Made by a program: the position numbers and the translations under genes. Positions 26,003-35,341 of a stretch of DNA of 64,000 bases are shown here, in pieces. Numbering within the stretch: position 1 is the stretch's first letter; every line of letters begins with the position of its first letter. Below the pieces are notes generated by a model. That model ran no database searches and was not told the DNA's origin. It was given only the letters and a program-made list of their open reading frames with translations. The DNA is from Rhodobacter viridis (GTDB lineage Bacteria; Pseudomonadota; Alphaproteobacteria; Rhodobacterales; Rhodobacteraceae): positions 372,001 through 436,000 of the forward strand of contig NZ_QJTK01000002.1 of NCBI RefSeq assembly GCF_003217355.1, written 5' to 3'.

Positions 26003-26813
26003 GGGCCACCCCCAGATAAGCGTCGATCACATCCTGATTGTTGCGCACCTCGTCGGGCGGGCCGTCGCCGATCTTGCGGCCGTAATCCATCACCACGACG
26101 CGATCCGACAGATCCATCACCACGCCCATGTCATGTTCGATCAGAACCGTGGTGGTGCCGAATTCGTCATTCACATCGAGGATGAATCGGCACATGTCCT
26201 CTTTTTCCTCGACGTTCATCCCGGCCATCGGCTCGTCCAGAAGCAGGATCTTCGGCTCGGCGGCAAGCGCCCGCGCCAGTTCCACCCGCTTCTTCAACCC
26301 ATAGGGCAGGCGCCCAACCGGAGTTTTCCGAATATTCTGGATTTCAAGGAAGTCGATGATCTTTTCGACTTTTTCGCGATGCTCATCTTCCTCGGCGGCG
26401 GCCTTGCCCCACCACATCGCCTGGCTGAGCAGTCCCGAATGCATCAGGGTCAGCCGCCCGGTCATGATGTTGTCCAGAACCGACATGCCATCGAAGAGCG
26501 CGATGTTCTGGAAGGTGCGGGCGATGCCCAGACGCGCCACCTGATAGGGCTTCATCGGACCGCGCTTTTCGCCGCGGAACCAGACTTCGCCCTCGGTCGG
26601 CACGTAAAAGCCCGAGATCACGTTCAGCATCGAGCTCTTGCCCGCGCCGTTCGGGCCGATGATCGCGCGGATCTCGCCCTCGCGGATATCGAAGGAAATG
26701 TCCTTGATCGCCACCACCCCACCGAAGCGCAGGGTGATGTTGCGCAACTCCATCAGCACCGGGCCGACGCTGCCGCCCTCTGCCGTGGTGATGCCTGCGC
26801 CGGTGTCCTTCAT
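25995..26813 (-). CDS. livG: Branched-chain amino acid-type ABC transporter ATPase
   Basis: 272 residues. Walker A GPNGAGKSS, the LivG-type Q-loop and arm region ARLGIARTFQNIALF, and Walker B ILLDEPMAGMN are present. The signature loop region (YGLKKRVELARAL) lacks the textbook LSGGQ and reads LPYGLKKR, the form seen in LivG proteins next to these ligases. The ATG overlaps the ligase stop by 4 bp. Confidence 0.92.
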   Translation of the reverse strand: MKDTGAGITTAEGGSVGPVLMELRNITLRFGGVVAIKDISFDIREGEIRAIIGPNGAGKSSMLNVISGFYVPTEGEVWFRGEKRGPMKPYQVARLGIARTFQNIALFDGMSVLDNIMTGRLTLMHSGLLSQAMWWGKAAAEEDEHREKVEKIIDFLEIQNIRKTPVGRLPYGLKKRVELARALAAEPKILLLDEPMAGMNVEEKEDMCRFILDVNDEFGTTTVLIEHDMGVVMDLSDRVVVMDYGRKIGDGPPDEVRNNQDVIDAYLGVAHA

Positions 26814-28972
26814 TCCGCGGCCTCCTTGTGGATGCGCGCCTCGGGCGCGACGATGGCATCCTCGATGCGGAGCGTGGCCTTGATCGCGCCCTTGCGTCCG
26901 TCTTCGTAGGTCACCTCGGTTTCGGTGTAGATGCTGCTGCGCCCGTCATAGAGCGCGGCGATCAGATCGGCGTATTTCTCGGCGATGACATTGCGGCGGA
27001 CCTTGCGGGTGCGGGTCATCTCGCCGTCATCGGCATCGAGTTCCTTGTGCAGGATCAGGAAGCGGTGGATCTGGCAGCCCGACAGCATCGGGTCTTGCGC
27101 GACCGAGCGGTTCACCGCGTCGATGTGCTCGCGGATCATCTGATAGACCTGCGGATGGCCCGCCAGTTCCTGATAGGAGGCATAGGCGATGTTGTTGCGC
27201 TCGGCCCAGTTGCCGACCGCGGTCAGGTCGATGTTGATGAAGGCGGTGCAGCGGTCGCGGCCCCCGCCGAAGACCACCGCCTCGAGGATCGAGGGGTAGA
27301 ACTTCAGTTTGTTTTCAACGTATTTCGGCGCGAAAAGCCGTCCGTCCGCCATCTTGCCCACGTCTTTCGCGCGGTCGATGATGCGCAGATGCCCGGTGCC
27401 CGGTTCAAAGAAACCGGCGTCGCCCGTGGCCACCCAGCCCTCGGCATCCTTGGTCGAGGCGGTGCTTTCCGGATTCTTGAAATATTCGACAAAGGTTCCG
27501 GGCGAGCGATAGAAGACCTCTCCATTCTCGCCGATCTTCACCTCGACGCCCGGGCTGGGCACCCCCACCGTATCGGCCCGCACCTGCCCGTCGGGCTGCT
27601 GGGTGATGAAAACCGAGGCCTCGGTCTGGCCGTAAAGCTGTTTCAGGTTGATGCCCATCGAGCGGTAGAATTCGAAGATCTCGGGACCGATCGCTTCGCC
27701 TGCGGTATAGGCCACCCGCACGCGGCTGAGGCCGAGCGTGTTTTTCAGCGGCGAAAAGATCGTCACCTCGCCAGTGCGATAATCGAAGTAATCGCGCAGG
27801 GGCTGCGGATAGAGGTTCAGCAAAGGCCCGCGGGCGTGGAAATGCTTGCGATGCTCCATCGGGTGGCGCAGCCGCACGATCGCCAGCCGCACCGCGTTTT
27901 CCACCATCGTCTCGACCGAGAAGCCGATCCCCATCGCATAGCGCCAAGCCCAGCGCCAGCGCCGCCGCAAGGTCGGTTTCGAGCGCTTCACCCGATACCG
28001 CGGCATCCCGTAGGTTTCCCCGGTGGTCTTGGCGAACTCCATGAAATGCTTGAACATCCCATGCTTCAGATCGCCCGCGTCCTCCATCCGGATCATCACG
28101 TTCGTCAGCATCGTTTCAAAGATCCGCGGCGGCGCGAAGAAATAGGTCGGCCCGATTTCGCGCAGGTCGGTCATCATCGTCGCCGGGCTTTCGGGGCAGT
28201 TCACGCAGAACCCGGCCACCATCGCCTGACCGATGGAAAAGATGAAATCGCCGACCCAGGCCATCGGCAGATAGGCCAGCACGTCCTCGTCGCAGCCCAG
28301 ATGATCGAAGGCGACCGAGGCGCGGGCGGTCTCGATGATGTTGCGGTTCGACAGCACCACGCCCTTCGGCTTGCCGGTGGTGCCCGAGGTGTAGAGCATC
28401 ACGCAGGTGCTGTCGGTGGTCAGCTCGGCGATGCGCTTGTCCAGCTCGCCTTCATAGCGGAAATGCCCGGCTTTCCCCTCGGCCACGATGTCGGCCAGAT
28501 GGTTCATGCGAGAATGGTCGTATTTCCGCATGCCGCGCTTGTCGGTATACATCACATGCTGGATGTGGTGGATGCGGTCCTCGACCTCCACCACCTTGTC
28601 GACCTGCTCCTGATCACCGCAAACCACGAAACGGGCGCCGCAGTGATCGAGCACATAGGCCATCTCCTCGGCCACGGCGTCCTGATACAGCGGCACCGGC
28701 ACCGCGCCGCACATCTGCGCCGCCACCATCGCCCAGTAATGCGCCGGACGGTTGCGGCCGATGATCGCGATGTGATCGCCCCGTTCCACGCCAAGGCTGA
28801 GGAACCCCATCGCCATCGCCCGGATTTCCGTGGCGGCTTCGGCCCAGGTCCAGACCTGCCAGATGCCGAATTCCTTCTCGCGATAGGCGGGACGGTTGCC
28901 ATACCTTTCGACGTTCAGCGCCAAGAGCGCCGGGATCGACTGCGCGGCCGGTCCCTGATCCTGATCTGTCAT
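26810..28972 (-). CDS. Long-chain acyl-CoA synthetase-family AMP-forming ligase
   Basis: 720 residues, FadD15/ACSL-like but long. The phosphate loop is YTSGTTGKPKGV; YGQTEASV is the A5 motif and ATGDAGFFEPGTGHLRIIDR the A7-A8 region. About 60 extra residues in the middle (around RYRVKRSKPTLRRRWRWAWR) form a basic, tryptophan-rich insert that may touch the membrane. It is first in the operon and coupled to livG, so it probably traps an imported acid as its CoA ester. The ATG at 28972 has GGGGAGG upstream; the much longer open frame beyond is antisense to the kinase gene and rejected. Confidence 0.9.
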   Translation of the reverse strand: MTDQDQGPAAQSIPALLALNVERYGNRPAYREKEFGIWQVWTWAEAATEIRAMAMGFLSLGVERGDHIAIIGRNRPAHYWAMVAAQMCGAVPVPLYQDAVAEEMAYVLDHCGARFVVCGDQEQVDKVVEVEDRIHHIQHVMYTDKRGMRKYDHSRMNHLADIVAEGKAGHFRYEGELDKRIAELTTDSTCVMLYTSGTTGKPKGVVLSNRNIIETARASVAFDHLGCDEDVLAYLPMAWVGDFIFSIGQAMVAGFCVNCPESPATMMTDLREIGPTYFFAPPRIFETMLTNVMIRMEDAGDLKHGMFKHFMEFAKTTGETYGMPRYRVKRSKPTLRRRWRWAWRYAMGIGFSVETMVENAVRLAIVRLRHPMEHRKHFHARGPLLNLYPQPLRDYFDYRTGEVTIFSPLKNTLGLSRVRVAYTAGEAIGPEIFEFYRSMGINLKQLYGQTEASVFITQQPDGQVRADTVGVPSPGVEVKIGENGEVFYRSPGTFVEYFKNPESTASTKDAEGWVATGDAGFFEPGTGHLRIIDRAKDVGKMADGRLFAPKYVENKLKFYPSILEAVVFGGGRDRCTAFINIDLTAVGNWAERNNIAYASYQELAGHPQVYQMIREHIDAVNRSVAQDPMLSGCQIHRFLILHKELDADDGEMTRTRKVRRNVIAEKYADLIAALYDGRSSIYTETEVTYEDGRKGAIKATLRIEDAIVAPEARIHKEAAE

Positions 28973-29158
28973 GCGTCCTCCCCTGCGCCGGCTCTCCGGC
29001 GTCGAAAGCCGCGACTCTCTCGCCGCGCGGCCTCTGGGTTGGAAACTTGCCGTTAATAGTTTCGGGACTTTTGCCCAAATCTTGCGAATCCTTTCCGGTT
29101 GAATCCGAAGCTTGCGAAGCGCGCAGAAGGTGCTAGCGATGGGATGGGGGAGGACGCG

Positions 29159-31063
29159 ATGACCGAGGACACGCGGGCACGGCTGACGCAGGCGGGGCTG
29201 AACCTGATCGGTCAGGCGCTGTCGATCTTTGACAGCGATCTGCGGCTGGCGGTCTCGAACCGGCAGTATCAGCTGATGTTCGACCTGCCCGAGCATCTGA
29301 CGCAACCGGGCACGACCTTTGCCGACACGATCCGCTGGCTGGCCGAGCGCGGCGATTACGGCGAGGTGGGCGAGATCGAGACATGGGTGGCCGCCCGGGT
29401 CGAGCAGGCGCGGGATTTCGCGCCGCATTACATGGAGCGCACCCGCGCGAATGGCCGGACCATCGCGGTCGAAGGCGCCCCCTTGGCCGAGGGTGGCTGG
29501 ATCACCGTCTATACCGACATCACCGAAACGAAGCGGCAAGAGGCGTTGCTGCATGCCCGCTCCGAGGAATTGTCGGAACAGGTTCTGACCCATGCCGAGC
29601 AGCTGGCGGCGGCGAACCGGCAGCTGGCCGCGACGAATGCGGCGCTGGAGGAAGCACAGCGTGAGCTGCGCCGCACCGCCGCCCGCATCCGGCAGGTGAC
29701 CGAGATGATGCCCGCCCATATCGCGCATATGGGGGTGGATTTCGTCTATACCTTCTCGAACCGCCGCGTGACCTCGGTGATGCCCGGCTCGCTCGATGAT
29801 CCTGTGGGCCATACCGCCGCCGAGGTTCTGGGCGAGGAAACCTTTCGCCGCATCTTGCCCGGGTTCGAACGTGCCTTCGCCGGTGAGGCGAATGTGCTCG
29901 AGATCACCCACGAACCCTCGGGGCGGCGCATCCGCATCGCGCTGACGCCGGATCGGGGGGCGGGGAACGGGGTGCAGGGGGTCTATATCCTGTCCACCGA
30001 CGTGACCGAGGAAACGCAGGCCCGCACGGCGCTGGCGCAGGCCAGCAAGCGCGAGTTGGCGGCGCAGATCACCTCGGGCATGGCGCATGATTTTGCCAAC
30101 CTTCTGACGATCATTCTGGGCCTGCAGGGGCGGATGATGCGGATCGACGGGCTGCCCTCGGAAGGGCGCGATGTCGTGCGGGCGACGCTCTCGGCGGCGC
30201 GGCGCGGGGGGACGCTTCTGGACCGGATCGCCGCGATTTCCGGCAAGCGCGAGTTGCGGCCGCAGGCGGTGAACCTGCCCGCGTTGATTGCCGATCTGGT
30301 GACGATGGCGGCGCCGACGCTTGGCCCCGCGGTGCTGGTCGATATCGACGTCGATGCGTTGCACGCGCCCTTGGTCCTTGACCCCGGGCCGTTGCAGGAC
30401 AGCCTGCTCAATCTGCTCTTGAACGCCCGCGATGCGATGGGGCCGCGCGGCGGGGCGATCCGCATTGCCGCGCATCCGGTGCAGGATACCTGGGTCGAGG
30501 TGCATGTCAGCGACACCGGCCCGGGGTTTTCGCCCGAGGCGCTGACCCATGCTCTCGATCCGTTCTTCACCACGAAGGGCGGGCAGGGCTCGGGGCTTGG
30601 GCTGTCGATGGTCTATGACCAGACGAAACTGGCGGGCGGCACGGTGCGGATCGAGAATTGCGAACCGGGCGCCTGCGTGACCCTGCGCCTGCCCCTGCGG
30701 CTGGCCGAAACCGATGCGACGCCGATGCTGGTGCTCTTGGTCGAGGATGACCCGGATATCCGCCTTTCGGTGCGCGAAATGCTTCGCGGTCTGGGCCATT
30801 CGGTGCTGGAGGCGGGCTCGGTCGAAGAGGCCGAGGCGCTCTCCAATCTGCCGGAAATCGGGCTGGTCCTGTCCGATATCCAACTCGCGGGCGAGGGCAC
30901 CGGGATCGACCTTGCGCATCATCTGGCCGGGCGGGTGCCGATGCTGCTGATGACCTCGCTGCCGCCGGGCAGTCGGCTGCGCGCCGCCGCGCCCTGCCCG
31001 GTGTTGCAAAAACCCTTCGTCGCGGCGGAACTGGCCGCGCTGATTGCCGGAGTGCGCCGATGA
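29159..31063 (+). CDS. Hybrid sensor histidine kinase with receiver domain
   Basis: 634 residues, no transmembrane segment, so cytoplasmic. Order: PAS-like domain (about 15-125), coiled coil (125-180), second PAS-like domain (185-285), histidine-phosphotransfer helix with His310 in SGMAHDFANLL, ATPase domain with LLNLLLNARDAM, DTGPGF (452-457) and GSGLGLSM, then a receiver domain (about 523-634) with Asp573 and Lys in LQKPF. The ATG at 29159 is preceded by GGGGGAGGA. The downstream response regulator overlaps by ATGA. Signal unknown; divergence from the ligase/liv operon suggests control of it, but this is inference. Confidence 0.9.
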   Translation: MTEDTRARLTQAGLNLIGQALSIFDSDLRLAVSNRQYQLMFDLPEHLTQPGTTFADTIRWLAERGDYGEVGEIETWVAARVEQARDFAPHYMERTRANGRTIAVEGAPLAEGGWITVYTDITETKRQEALLHARSEELSEQVLTHAEQLAAANRQLAATNAALEEAQRELRRTAARIRQVTEMMPAHIAHMGVDFVYTFSNRRVTSVMPGSLDDPVGHTAAEVLGEETFRRILPGFERAFAGEANVLEITHEPSGRRIRIALTPDRGAGNGVQGVYILSTDVTEETQARTALAQASKRELAAQITSGMAHDFANLLTIILGLQGRMMRIDGLPSEGRDVVRATLSAARRGGTLLDRIAAISGKRELRPQAVNLPALIADLVTMAAPTLGPAVLVDIDVDALHAPLVLDPGPLQDSLLNLLLNARDAMGPRGGAIRIAAHPVQDTWVEVHVSDTGPGFSPEALTHALDPFFTTKGGQGSGLGLSMVYDQTKLAGGTVRIENCEPGACVTLRLPLRLAETDATPMLVLLVEDDPDIRLSVREMLRGLGHSVLEAGSVEEAEALSNLPEIGLVLSDIQLAGEGTGIDLAHHLAGRVPMLLMTSLPPGSRLRAAAPCPVLQKPFVAAELAALIAGVRR

Positions 31064-31773
31064 CCATTTCGCAAGCCCCCCTTGTGACCGTTCTCGACGA
31101 CGAACCCGAGATCCGCCGCATGCTGGTCGATGCGCTGGAGGAAGCCGGGTTTCGCACCAACGCTTACGCCCGCGCCACGGAATTCGAGGCCGGGCTGAAG
31201 CGCTGCCAACCCGATGTTTGCCTTGTCGATCTGGGCCTGCCCGACCGCGACGGTCTGGCGCTGGTGCATCGGCTGGCGCTCGAATCGGGGGCGGCGATCA
31301 TCATCATCTCGGGGCGGGCGCAGGTGCAGGACCGGGTGACCGGCCTCGAACTTGGCGCCGATGACTATATCATCAAGCCCTTCGATCCGGCCGAGGTGGT
31401 GGCCCGCATCCGCGCCCGTCTGCGCCGCCCGCGTCCCGACACCGCACCGGCGGCGCAGGTCGCCGTCTTTGCCGGGTGGAAGGCCGCTTTCGACCGGTAT
31501 GTGCTGATTGATGACAGCGGCGCCGAGACGCCCTTTTCCCATGCCGAGGGAGAGGTGCTGCGGCTTTTCCTTGAAAGCCCCAACCGGCTGATTTCGCGGG
31601 CGCAAATGCAGGAGACGCTGGGCGGCGCCGCGGGCGAAAGCTTCGATCGGGCGATGGATGTGCGGATTTCGCGGCTGCGCACGAAGCTTGGCGAAGATCC
31701 AAAGAACCCGCGTCTGATCAAGACGATCTACGGCGCGGGCTACATCTTTCTGGGCGAGGTGCGCTGGGAGTAA
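31060..31773 (+). CDS. OmpR-family response regulator
   Basis: 237 residues. The receiver domain has acidic residues DDE at 13-15, phospho-acceptor Asp57 in LVDLGLP and Lys in IIKPFDP. The C-terminal winged helix (about 140-237) shows [19 protein letters not shown] and the recognition region [17 protein letters not shown], ending [11 protein letters not shown]. It is coupled to the hybrid kinase gene and should be its output partner. Confidence 0.93.
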   Translation: MTISQAPLVTVLDDEPEIRRMLVDALEEAGFRTNAYARATEFEAGLKRCQPDVCLVDLGLPDRDGLALVHRLALESGAAIIIISGRAQVQDRVTGLELGADDYIIKPFDPAEVVARIRARLRRPRPDTAPAAQVAVFAGWKAAFDRYVLIDDSGAETPFSHAEGEVLRLFLESPNRLISRAQMQETLGGAAGESFDRAMDVRISRLRTKLGEDPKNPRLIKTIYGAGYIFLGEVRWE

Positions 31774-31838
31774 ACGGGTCGCACTTTACGGCGGGGCGCG
31801 GCGGCATTACCTCTGGACCCGTGAATACGGAGCGCACC

Positions 31839-32786
31839 ATGAAACCTGCCCTTACCCTTTACCTTGCCGCCCCCCGTGGCTTCTGCGCGGGCGTCGACCG
31901 GGCCGTGAAGATCGTCGAGATGTCGCTCGAGAAATGGGGGGCACCGGTCTATGTGCGCCACGAGATCGTCCACAACAAATTCGTCGTGGACACGCTCGCG
32001 GCCAAGGGCGCGGTTTTCGTGGAAGAGCTCGATGAATGCCCGGTCGATCGGCCGGTGATCTTTTCGGCGCATGGCGTGCCGAAGACCGTCCCGGCCGAGG
32101 CCGAGCGGCGCAACATGATCTATGTCGATGCGACCTGCCCCTTGGTGTCCAAGGTGCATCTGGAAGCCGAACGCCATGCCGAGGAAGGTCTGCAGATCAT
32201 CATGATCGGTCACCGCGGCCACCCCGAGGTGATCGGCACCATGGGACAGCTGCCCGAGGGTGAGGTGCTTCTGATCGAAACCGCCGCCGATGTGGCGACG
32301 CTTGAGGTGCGCGACCCGGACAAGCTGGCGTGGATCACCCAGACGACGCTGTCGGTCGATGACACGGCCGAGGTGGTGGCGGCGCTGCAGGCGCGGTTCC
32401 CCTCGCTCGTCGGGCCGGGCAAGGATGACATCTGTTACGCCACGACCAACCGTCAGGCGGCGGTGAAGATCCTCGCGGAAAAGATCGAGGCTTTGCTGGT
32501 CATCGGTGCGCCGAATTCCTCGAACTCGAAGCGTCTGGTCGAAGTCGGTCGCAATGCAGGTTGCGCGGTCTCGCATCTGGTCGAACGCGCCTCCGAGATC
32601 AAATGGGACGCGCTCGAGGGCATCACCCGCGTGGGTCTGACCGCGGGCGCCTCGGCCCCCGAGGTGCTGGTCGACGAGGTGATCGAGGCCTTCCGTGACC
32701 GCTACGATCTGACGGTGGAGCTTGTCGAGACCGCGAAAGAGCGGATAGAGTTCAAGACCCCGCGGATCTTCCGCCACGACACCTGA
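31839..32786 (+). CDS. ispH: 4-hydroxy-3-methylbut-2-enyl diphosphate reductase
   Basis: 315 residues. Final enzyme of the non-mevalonate isoprenoid pathway, supplying carotenoid, quinone and bacteriochlorophyll precursors. The cluster cysteines are Cys16 (RGFCAGV), Cys100 (DATCPLV) and Cys199 (DDICYAT); the substrate residues in SAHGV and PNSSNS are present. The ATG at 31839 has GGAG six bases before it; the GTG at 31821 is disfavoured. A LysE-family gene follows after 6 bp. Confidence 0.96.
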   Translation: MKPALTLYLAAPRGFCAGVDRAVKIVEMSLEKWGAPVYVRHEIVHNKFVVDTLAAKGAVFVEELDECPVDRPVIFSAHGVPKTVPAEAERRNMIYVDATCPLVSKVHLEAERHAEEGLQIIMIGHRGHPEVIGTMGQLPEGEVLLIETAADVATLEVRDPDKLAWITQTTLSVDDTAEVVAALQARFPSLVGPGKDDICYATTNRQAAVKILAEKIEALLVIGAPNSSNSKRLVEVGRNAGCAVSHLVERASEIKWDALEGITRVGLTAGASAPEVLVDEVIEAFRDRYDLTVELVETAKERIEFKTPRIFRHDT

Positions 32787-32792
32787 GGTACC

Positions 32793-33395
32793 ATGACGCC
32801 CGAGTTCCTGCTGACCGCTTTCATCGTCTGTCTGGTTCCGGGGATCGGCGTCGTCTACACCTTGTCCTCGACGCTGGGGCAGGGGGTCCGGGCGGGGTTC
32901 TGGGCCTCGCTCGGGTGCACCATCGCGACGCTGGTGCATCTGGCCGTCGCGCTCGCGGGCTTGGCCGCGGTGCTGCACACCTCCGCCGTGCTGTTCCAGT
33001 CGATCAAATATGCAGGCGTGGCCTATCTGCTTTACATGGCATGGGGCACGCTGAAGGGCACGGGCGGGCTGGCGCTTGAAGCCGCTGCGCCGCAGTCGGT
33101 CGGGCGCCTCGTCTGGCGCGGCATCGTGCTGAACCTGCTGAACCCGAAGCTGCCCCTGTTCTTCGTGGCCTTCCTGCCGCAATTCATGGCGGTGAATGAC
33201 GGGCCTTACGTCATGGCGGAACTGGGCGTCGTCTTTGCCGTGCTGACCTTCCTGACCTTTCTTGGCTACACCGCGCTGGCCGCCTCGGGGCGGCAGGCGA
33301 TCCTGAGCCGCCCGGCCGTGATGGCCTGGATGCGGCGGGCTTTCGCGGCGTCCTTCGCGGCGCTGGGCCTGCGGCTGGCGTTCGAGCGCGCATGA
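32793..33395 (+). CDS. LysE/RhtB-family amino acid exporter
   Basis: 200 residues with about six membrane helices. The N-terminus has the family pattern [19 protein letters not shown] and [11 protein letters not shown], and the central loop has [15 protein letters not shown]. Family members export lysine, threonine or homoserine; the substrate here is unknown. GAGG precedes the ATG by four bases. It ends in a 4-bp overlap with rnhA. Confidence 0.9.
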   Translation: MTPEFLLTAFIVCLVPGIGVVYTLSSTLGQGVRAGFWASLGCTIATLVHLAVALAGLAAVLHTSAVLFQSIKYAGVAYLLYMAWGTLKGTGGLALEAAAPQSVGRLVWRGIVLNLLNPKLPLFFVAFLPQFMAVNDGPYVMAELGVVFAVLTFLTFLGYTALAASGRQAILSRPAVMAWMRRAFAASFAALGLRLAFERA

Positions 33396-33856
33396 TGGCA
33401 GATCTTTACGCATGGACCGACGGGGCCTGCAGCGGCAACCCGGGGCCGGGGGGCTGGGGCGTGTTGATGCGCGCGATGGACGGCGCCACGATCGTCAAGG
33501 AAAAGGAACTCTGCGGCGGCGAGGCTGACACGACCAACAATCGCATGGAGTTGATGGCGGCAATCTCGGCGCTGGAGGCTTTGACGCGGCCGACCGCGCT
33601 GACGATCACCACCGACTCGGCCTATGTGAAGAACGGCATCCAGTCCTGGATGCACGGCTGGAAACGCAACGGCTGGAAGACCGCCGACAAGAAGCCGGTG
33701 AAGAACGTCGATCTGTGGCAACGGCTCGATGCGGCGCAGGCGCGCCATCAGGTGGTCTGGAAGTGGATAAAGGGCCACGCTGGGCATGCGGAAAACGAAC
33801 GGGCGGATGAACTGGCCCGGGCGGGCATGGCGCCCTACAAGCCGAGCAAGGGTTGA
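33392..33856 (+). CDS. rnhA: Ribonuclease HI
   Basis: 154 residues, the E. coli type. It cuts the RNA strand of RNA-DNA hybrids. Catalytic residues appear in [17 protein letters not shown] (Asp), NNRMELMA (Glu), TDSAYV (Asp) and the C-terminal [12 protein letters not shown] (Asp). The basic handle region [16 protein letters not shown] is intact. The ATG at 33392 overlaps the exporter stop; the next codon is also ATG and could serve. A highly structured non-coding block follows. Confidence 0.96.
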   Translation: MMADLYAWTDGACSGNPGPGGWGVLMRAMDGATIVKEKELCGGEADTTNNRMELMAAISALEALTRPTALTITTDSAYVKNGIQSWMHGWKRNGWKTADKKPVKNVDLWQRLDAAQARHQVVWKWIKGHAGHAENERADELARAGMAPYKPSKG

Positions 33857-33870
33857 GCAACACGGTGGTT

Positions 33871-34060
33871 CGGGCGGATCAGGAAAAGCACCGCTTTTCC
33901 CCGCCCGTTGCGATCCCTTTTGCGGCAAGACCGCATCCCCAAGCGTGACAGAGGCCAGCGCTCCGCCCCGGCGGCGCGAAAGCGCCCGCCATGGGCGGGG
34001 CGGGCGCTGGCCGAGTGCTTGATGCACTCGGCGGTCACGGGGCCAATGTATCGCGTGACC
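33871..34060. other. Array of five hairpins between rnhA and lrgB (candidate structured RNA or terminal repeat)
   Basis: Five inverted repeats follow one another: 33871-33907 (7-bp plus 8-bp stem, CGGGCGG and GGAAAAGC with complements), 33921-33935 (TGCGG/CCGCA), 33953-34012 (16-bp outer stem with one bulge, inner stem with a GAAA loop), 34011-34031 (CCGAGTGC/GCACTCGG, perfect 8 bp) and 34033-34060 (GGTCACG/CGTGACC). The block lies 3' of both convergent genes. A 92-codon open frame crosses it on the minus strand but has no ribosome site I trust. Confidence 0.6.
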
Positions 34061-34090
34061 TCGGCAATGGCCTCGGTCAGGGATAACCCC

Positions 34091-34807
34091 TCACAAAAAC
34101 CACGGCAGCACAAGCGGCGCCAGAAATGCCGTCAGCACCGCATTCAGCCCCATCCCGATCGAGGCGAAAGCCCCCGCCGTGTCATGCACCTGAAAGGCCC
34201 GCGCGGTGCCGATCCCATGCGCGGCCACCCCGGTCGCAAAGCCGCGCGCACGCCAGTCCTTCAAGCCGAGCCCGTTCATCATCGGCGTCACGAAAATCGC
34301 CCCGATCATGCCGGTCAGCAGCACCAGAACCGCGGTCAGCGTCGGCTGCCCGCCCAAGGCCTCGGAAATGCCGATCGCCACGGGCGCGGTCGCCGATTTC
34401 GGCGCGAGCGTCGCCAGAAGCCCCGCCTCGGCCCCTAGGGCCTTCGCAATCGCGAGCGCCGAGACGATGGCGGTGAACGACCCTGCCAGCAGCGCCGCCG
34501 CAATCGGGATCAGCGCCTTGCGGATCGCCTTCAGATTCGCCTGCAGCGGCACGGCCAGACAGACCGTCGCCGGTCCCAGCATGAAATGGACGAATTGCGC
34601 CCCCTCGAAATAATCCTTGTAGGGCGTGCCGGTGATCCCCAGCAGCACCGCCAGAAAGATCACCGCCAGCATCACCGGATTGGCCGCGGGATTGCGCCGC
34701 GCCAACCGATAAAGACTGTCGCCCGCCCAATAGGCAAAGAGCGTCGCCGTCAGCCACAACAAAGGTTGCGAGGCGAGATAGGACCAGATCAGCGCCGCGT
34801 CATTCAT
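34091..34807 (-). CDS. lrgB: LrgB/CidB-family membrane protein
   Basis: 238 residues with seven or eight hydrophobic segments, including LAPKSATAPVAIGISEALGG, the family signature. LrgAB-type pairs act at the inner membrane; in firmicutes they influence murein hydrolase activity and pyruvate uptake, and plant homologues export glycolate. The start at 34807 overlaps the lrgA stop by 8 bp. The gene ends directly at the hairpin block. Confidence 0.9.
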   Translation of the reverse strand: MNDAALIWSYLASQPLLWLTATLFAYWAGDSLYRLARRNPAANPVMLAVIFLAVLLGITGTPYKDYFEGAQFVHFMLGPATVCLAVPLQANLKAIRKALIPIAAALLAGSFTAIVSALAIAKALGAEAGLLATLAPKSATAPVAIGISEALGGQPTLTAVLVLLTGMIGAIFVTPMMNGLGLKDWRARGFATGVAAHGIGTARAFQVHDTAGAFASIGMGLNAVLTAFLAPLVLPWFL

Positions 34808-35156
34808 CGGGCAGGCTCCGCACCAGTTTCGCGACAAGGGTAAAGGTCACCGCGCCAACGACGATGGCCAGCAGCGTCGAGGCCACCAGCGCCACCGCCA
34901 GCGCCGGACCATGCGCGGCAAGCGTCGGCAGATGCGCCACCACCCCCACGCCCGCAGGCACGAAAAGCAGCGACAGATGGTTCAAAAGCCCCTGCGCCAC
35001 GGGTCGGATCATCTCGCGCAGCCGGTCGCTGGCCGTGAGCGCCGCCACCATCCCCAGCATCCCCAGAACCGGCCCCGGCAACGGCAGATGCACCGCACGC
35101 GAGATCACCTCGCCCGCCAATTGGCACGCCAGAATGATCGCCAGAGCCGGAACCAT
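34800..35156 (-). CDS. lrgA: LrgA/CidA-family membrane protein
   Basis: 118 residues with four membrane helices, typical LrgA size. LPLPGPVLGMLGM and LLFVPAGVGVVAHL are family motifs. It is the upstream partner of lrgB and shares an 8-bp overlap with it. AAGGA lies eight bases upstream of the ATG. An FNR-like sequence lies about 12 bases ahead of the start, so oxygen-linked control is possible. Confidence 0.88.
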   Translation of the reverse strand: MVPALAIILACQLAGEVISRAVHLPLPGPVLGMLGMVAALTASDRLREMIRPVAQGLLNHLSLLFVPAGVGVVAHLPTLAAHGPALAVALVASTLLAIVVGAVTFTLVAKLVRSLPDE

Positions 35157-35167
35157 CGGATGTTTCC

Positions 35168-35181
35168 TTGATATTGGTCAG
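35168..35181 (-). promoter_or_regulatory. FNR-like half-palindrome upstream of lrgA
   Basis: The plus strand reads TTGAT-attg-GTCAG, nine of ten matches to the FnrL-type pattern TTGAT-N4-GTCAA. It is in the lrgA/smc divergent region, very close to the lrgA start, where a bound regulator would more likely repress lrgA. The site could also belong to smc. No promoter hexamers are clear. Confidence 0.35.
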
Positions 35182-35341
35182 AATTTAGAACCAGATTATG
35201 CCTGTTACCCCGCCATGCAAGCAAAAAGCCTCCGATCCTGTGGATAAGCGCGGGGGGATCGCTGCAACGTGAGGCGGTGGCGTTGACTTGCCCGGTGGCA
35301 AAACCGACACTGGCGGACCCCTGAACTGGAATCGGTGCCCC

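Noticed and set aside
29042..29063. PsrA-type fatty acid repressor box
   Set aside because: The half-sites GAAAC/GTTTC fit, but the 12-base spacer is much longer than the few bases in known boxes, so only an unspecific inverted repeat is reported.
33835..34113. 92-codon minus-strand frame through the hairpin block
   Set aside because: It overlaps the ends of lrgB and rnhA, has an Arg-rich mirror-like sequence, no credible ribosome site, and the DNA is explained by palindromes. Worth re-checking only if homologues appear.
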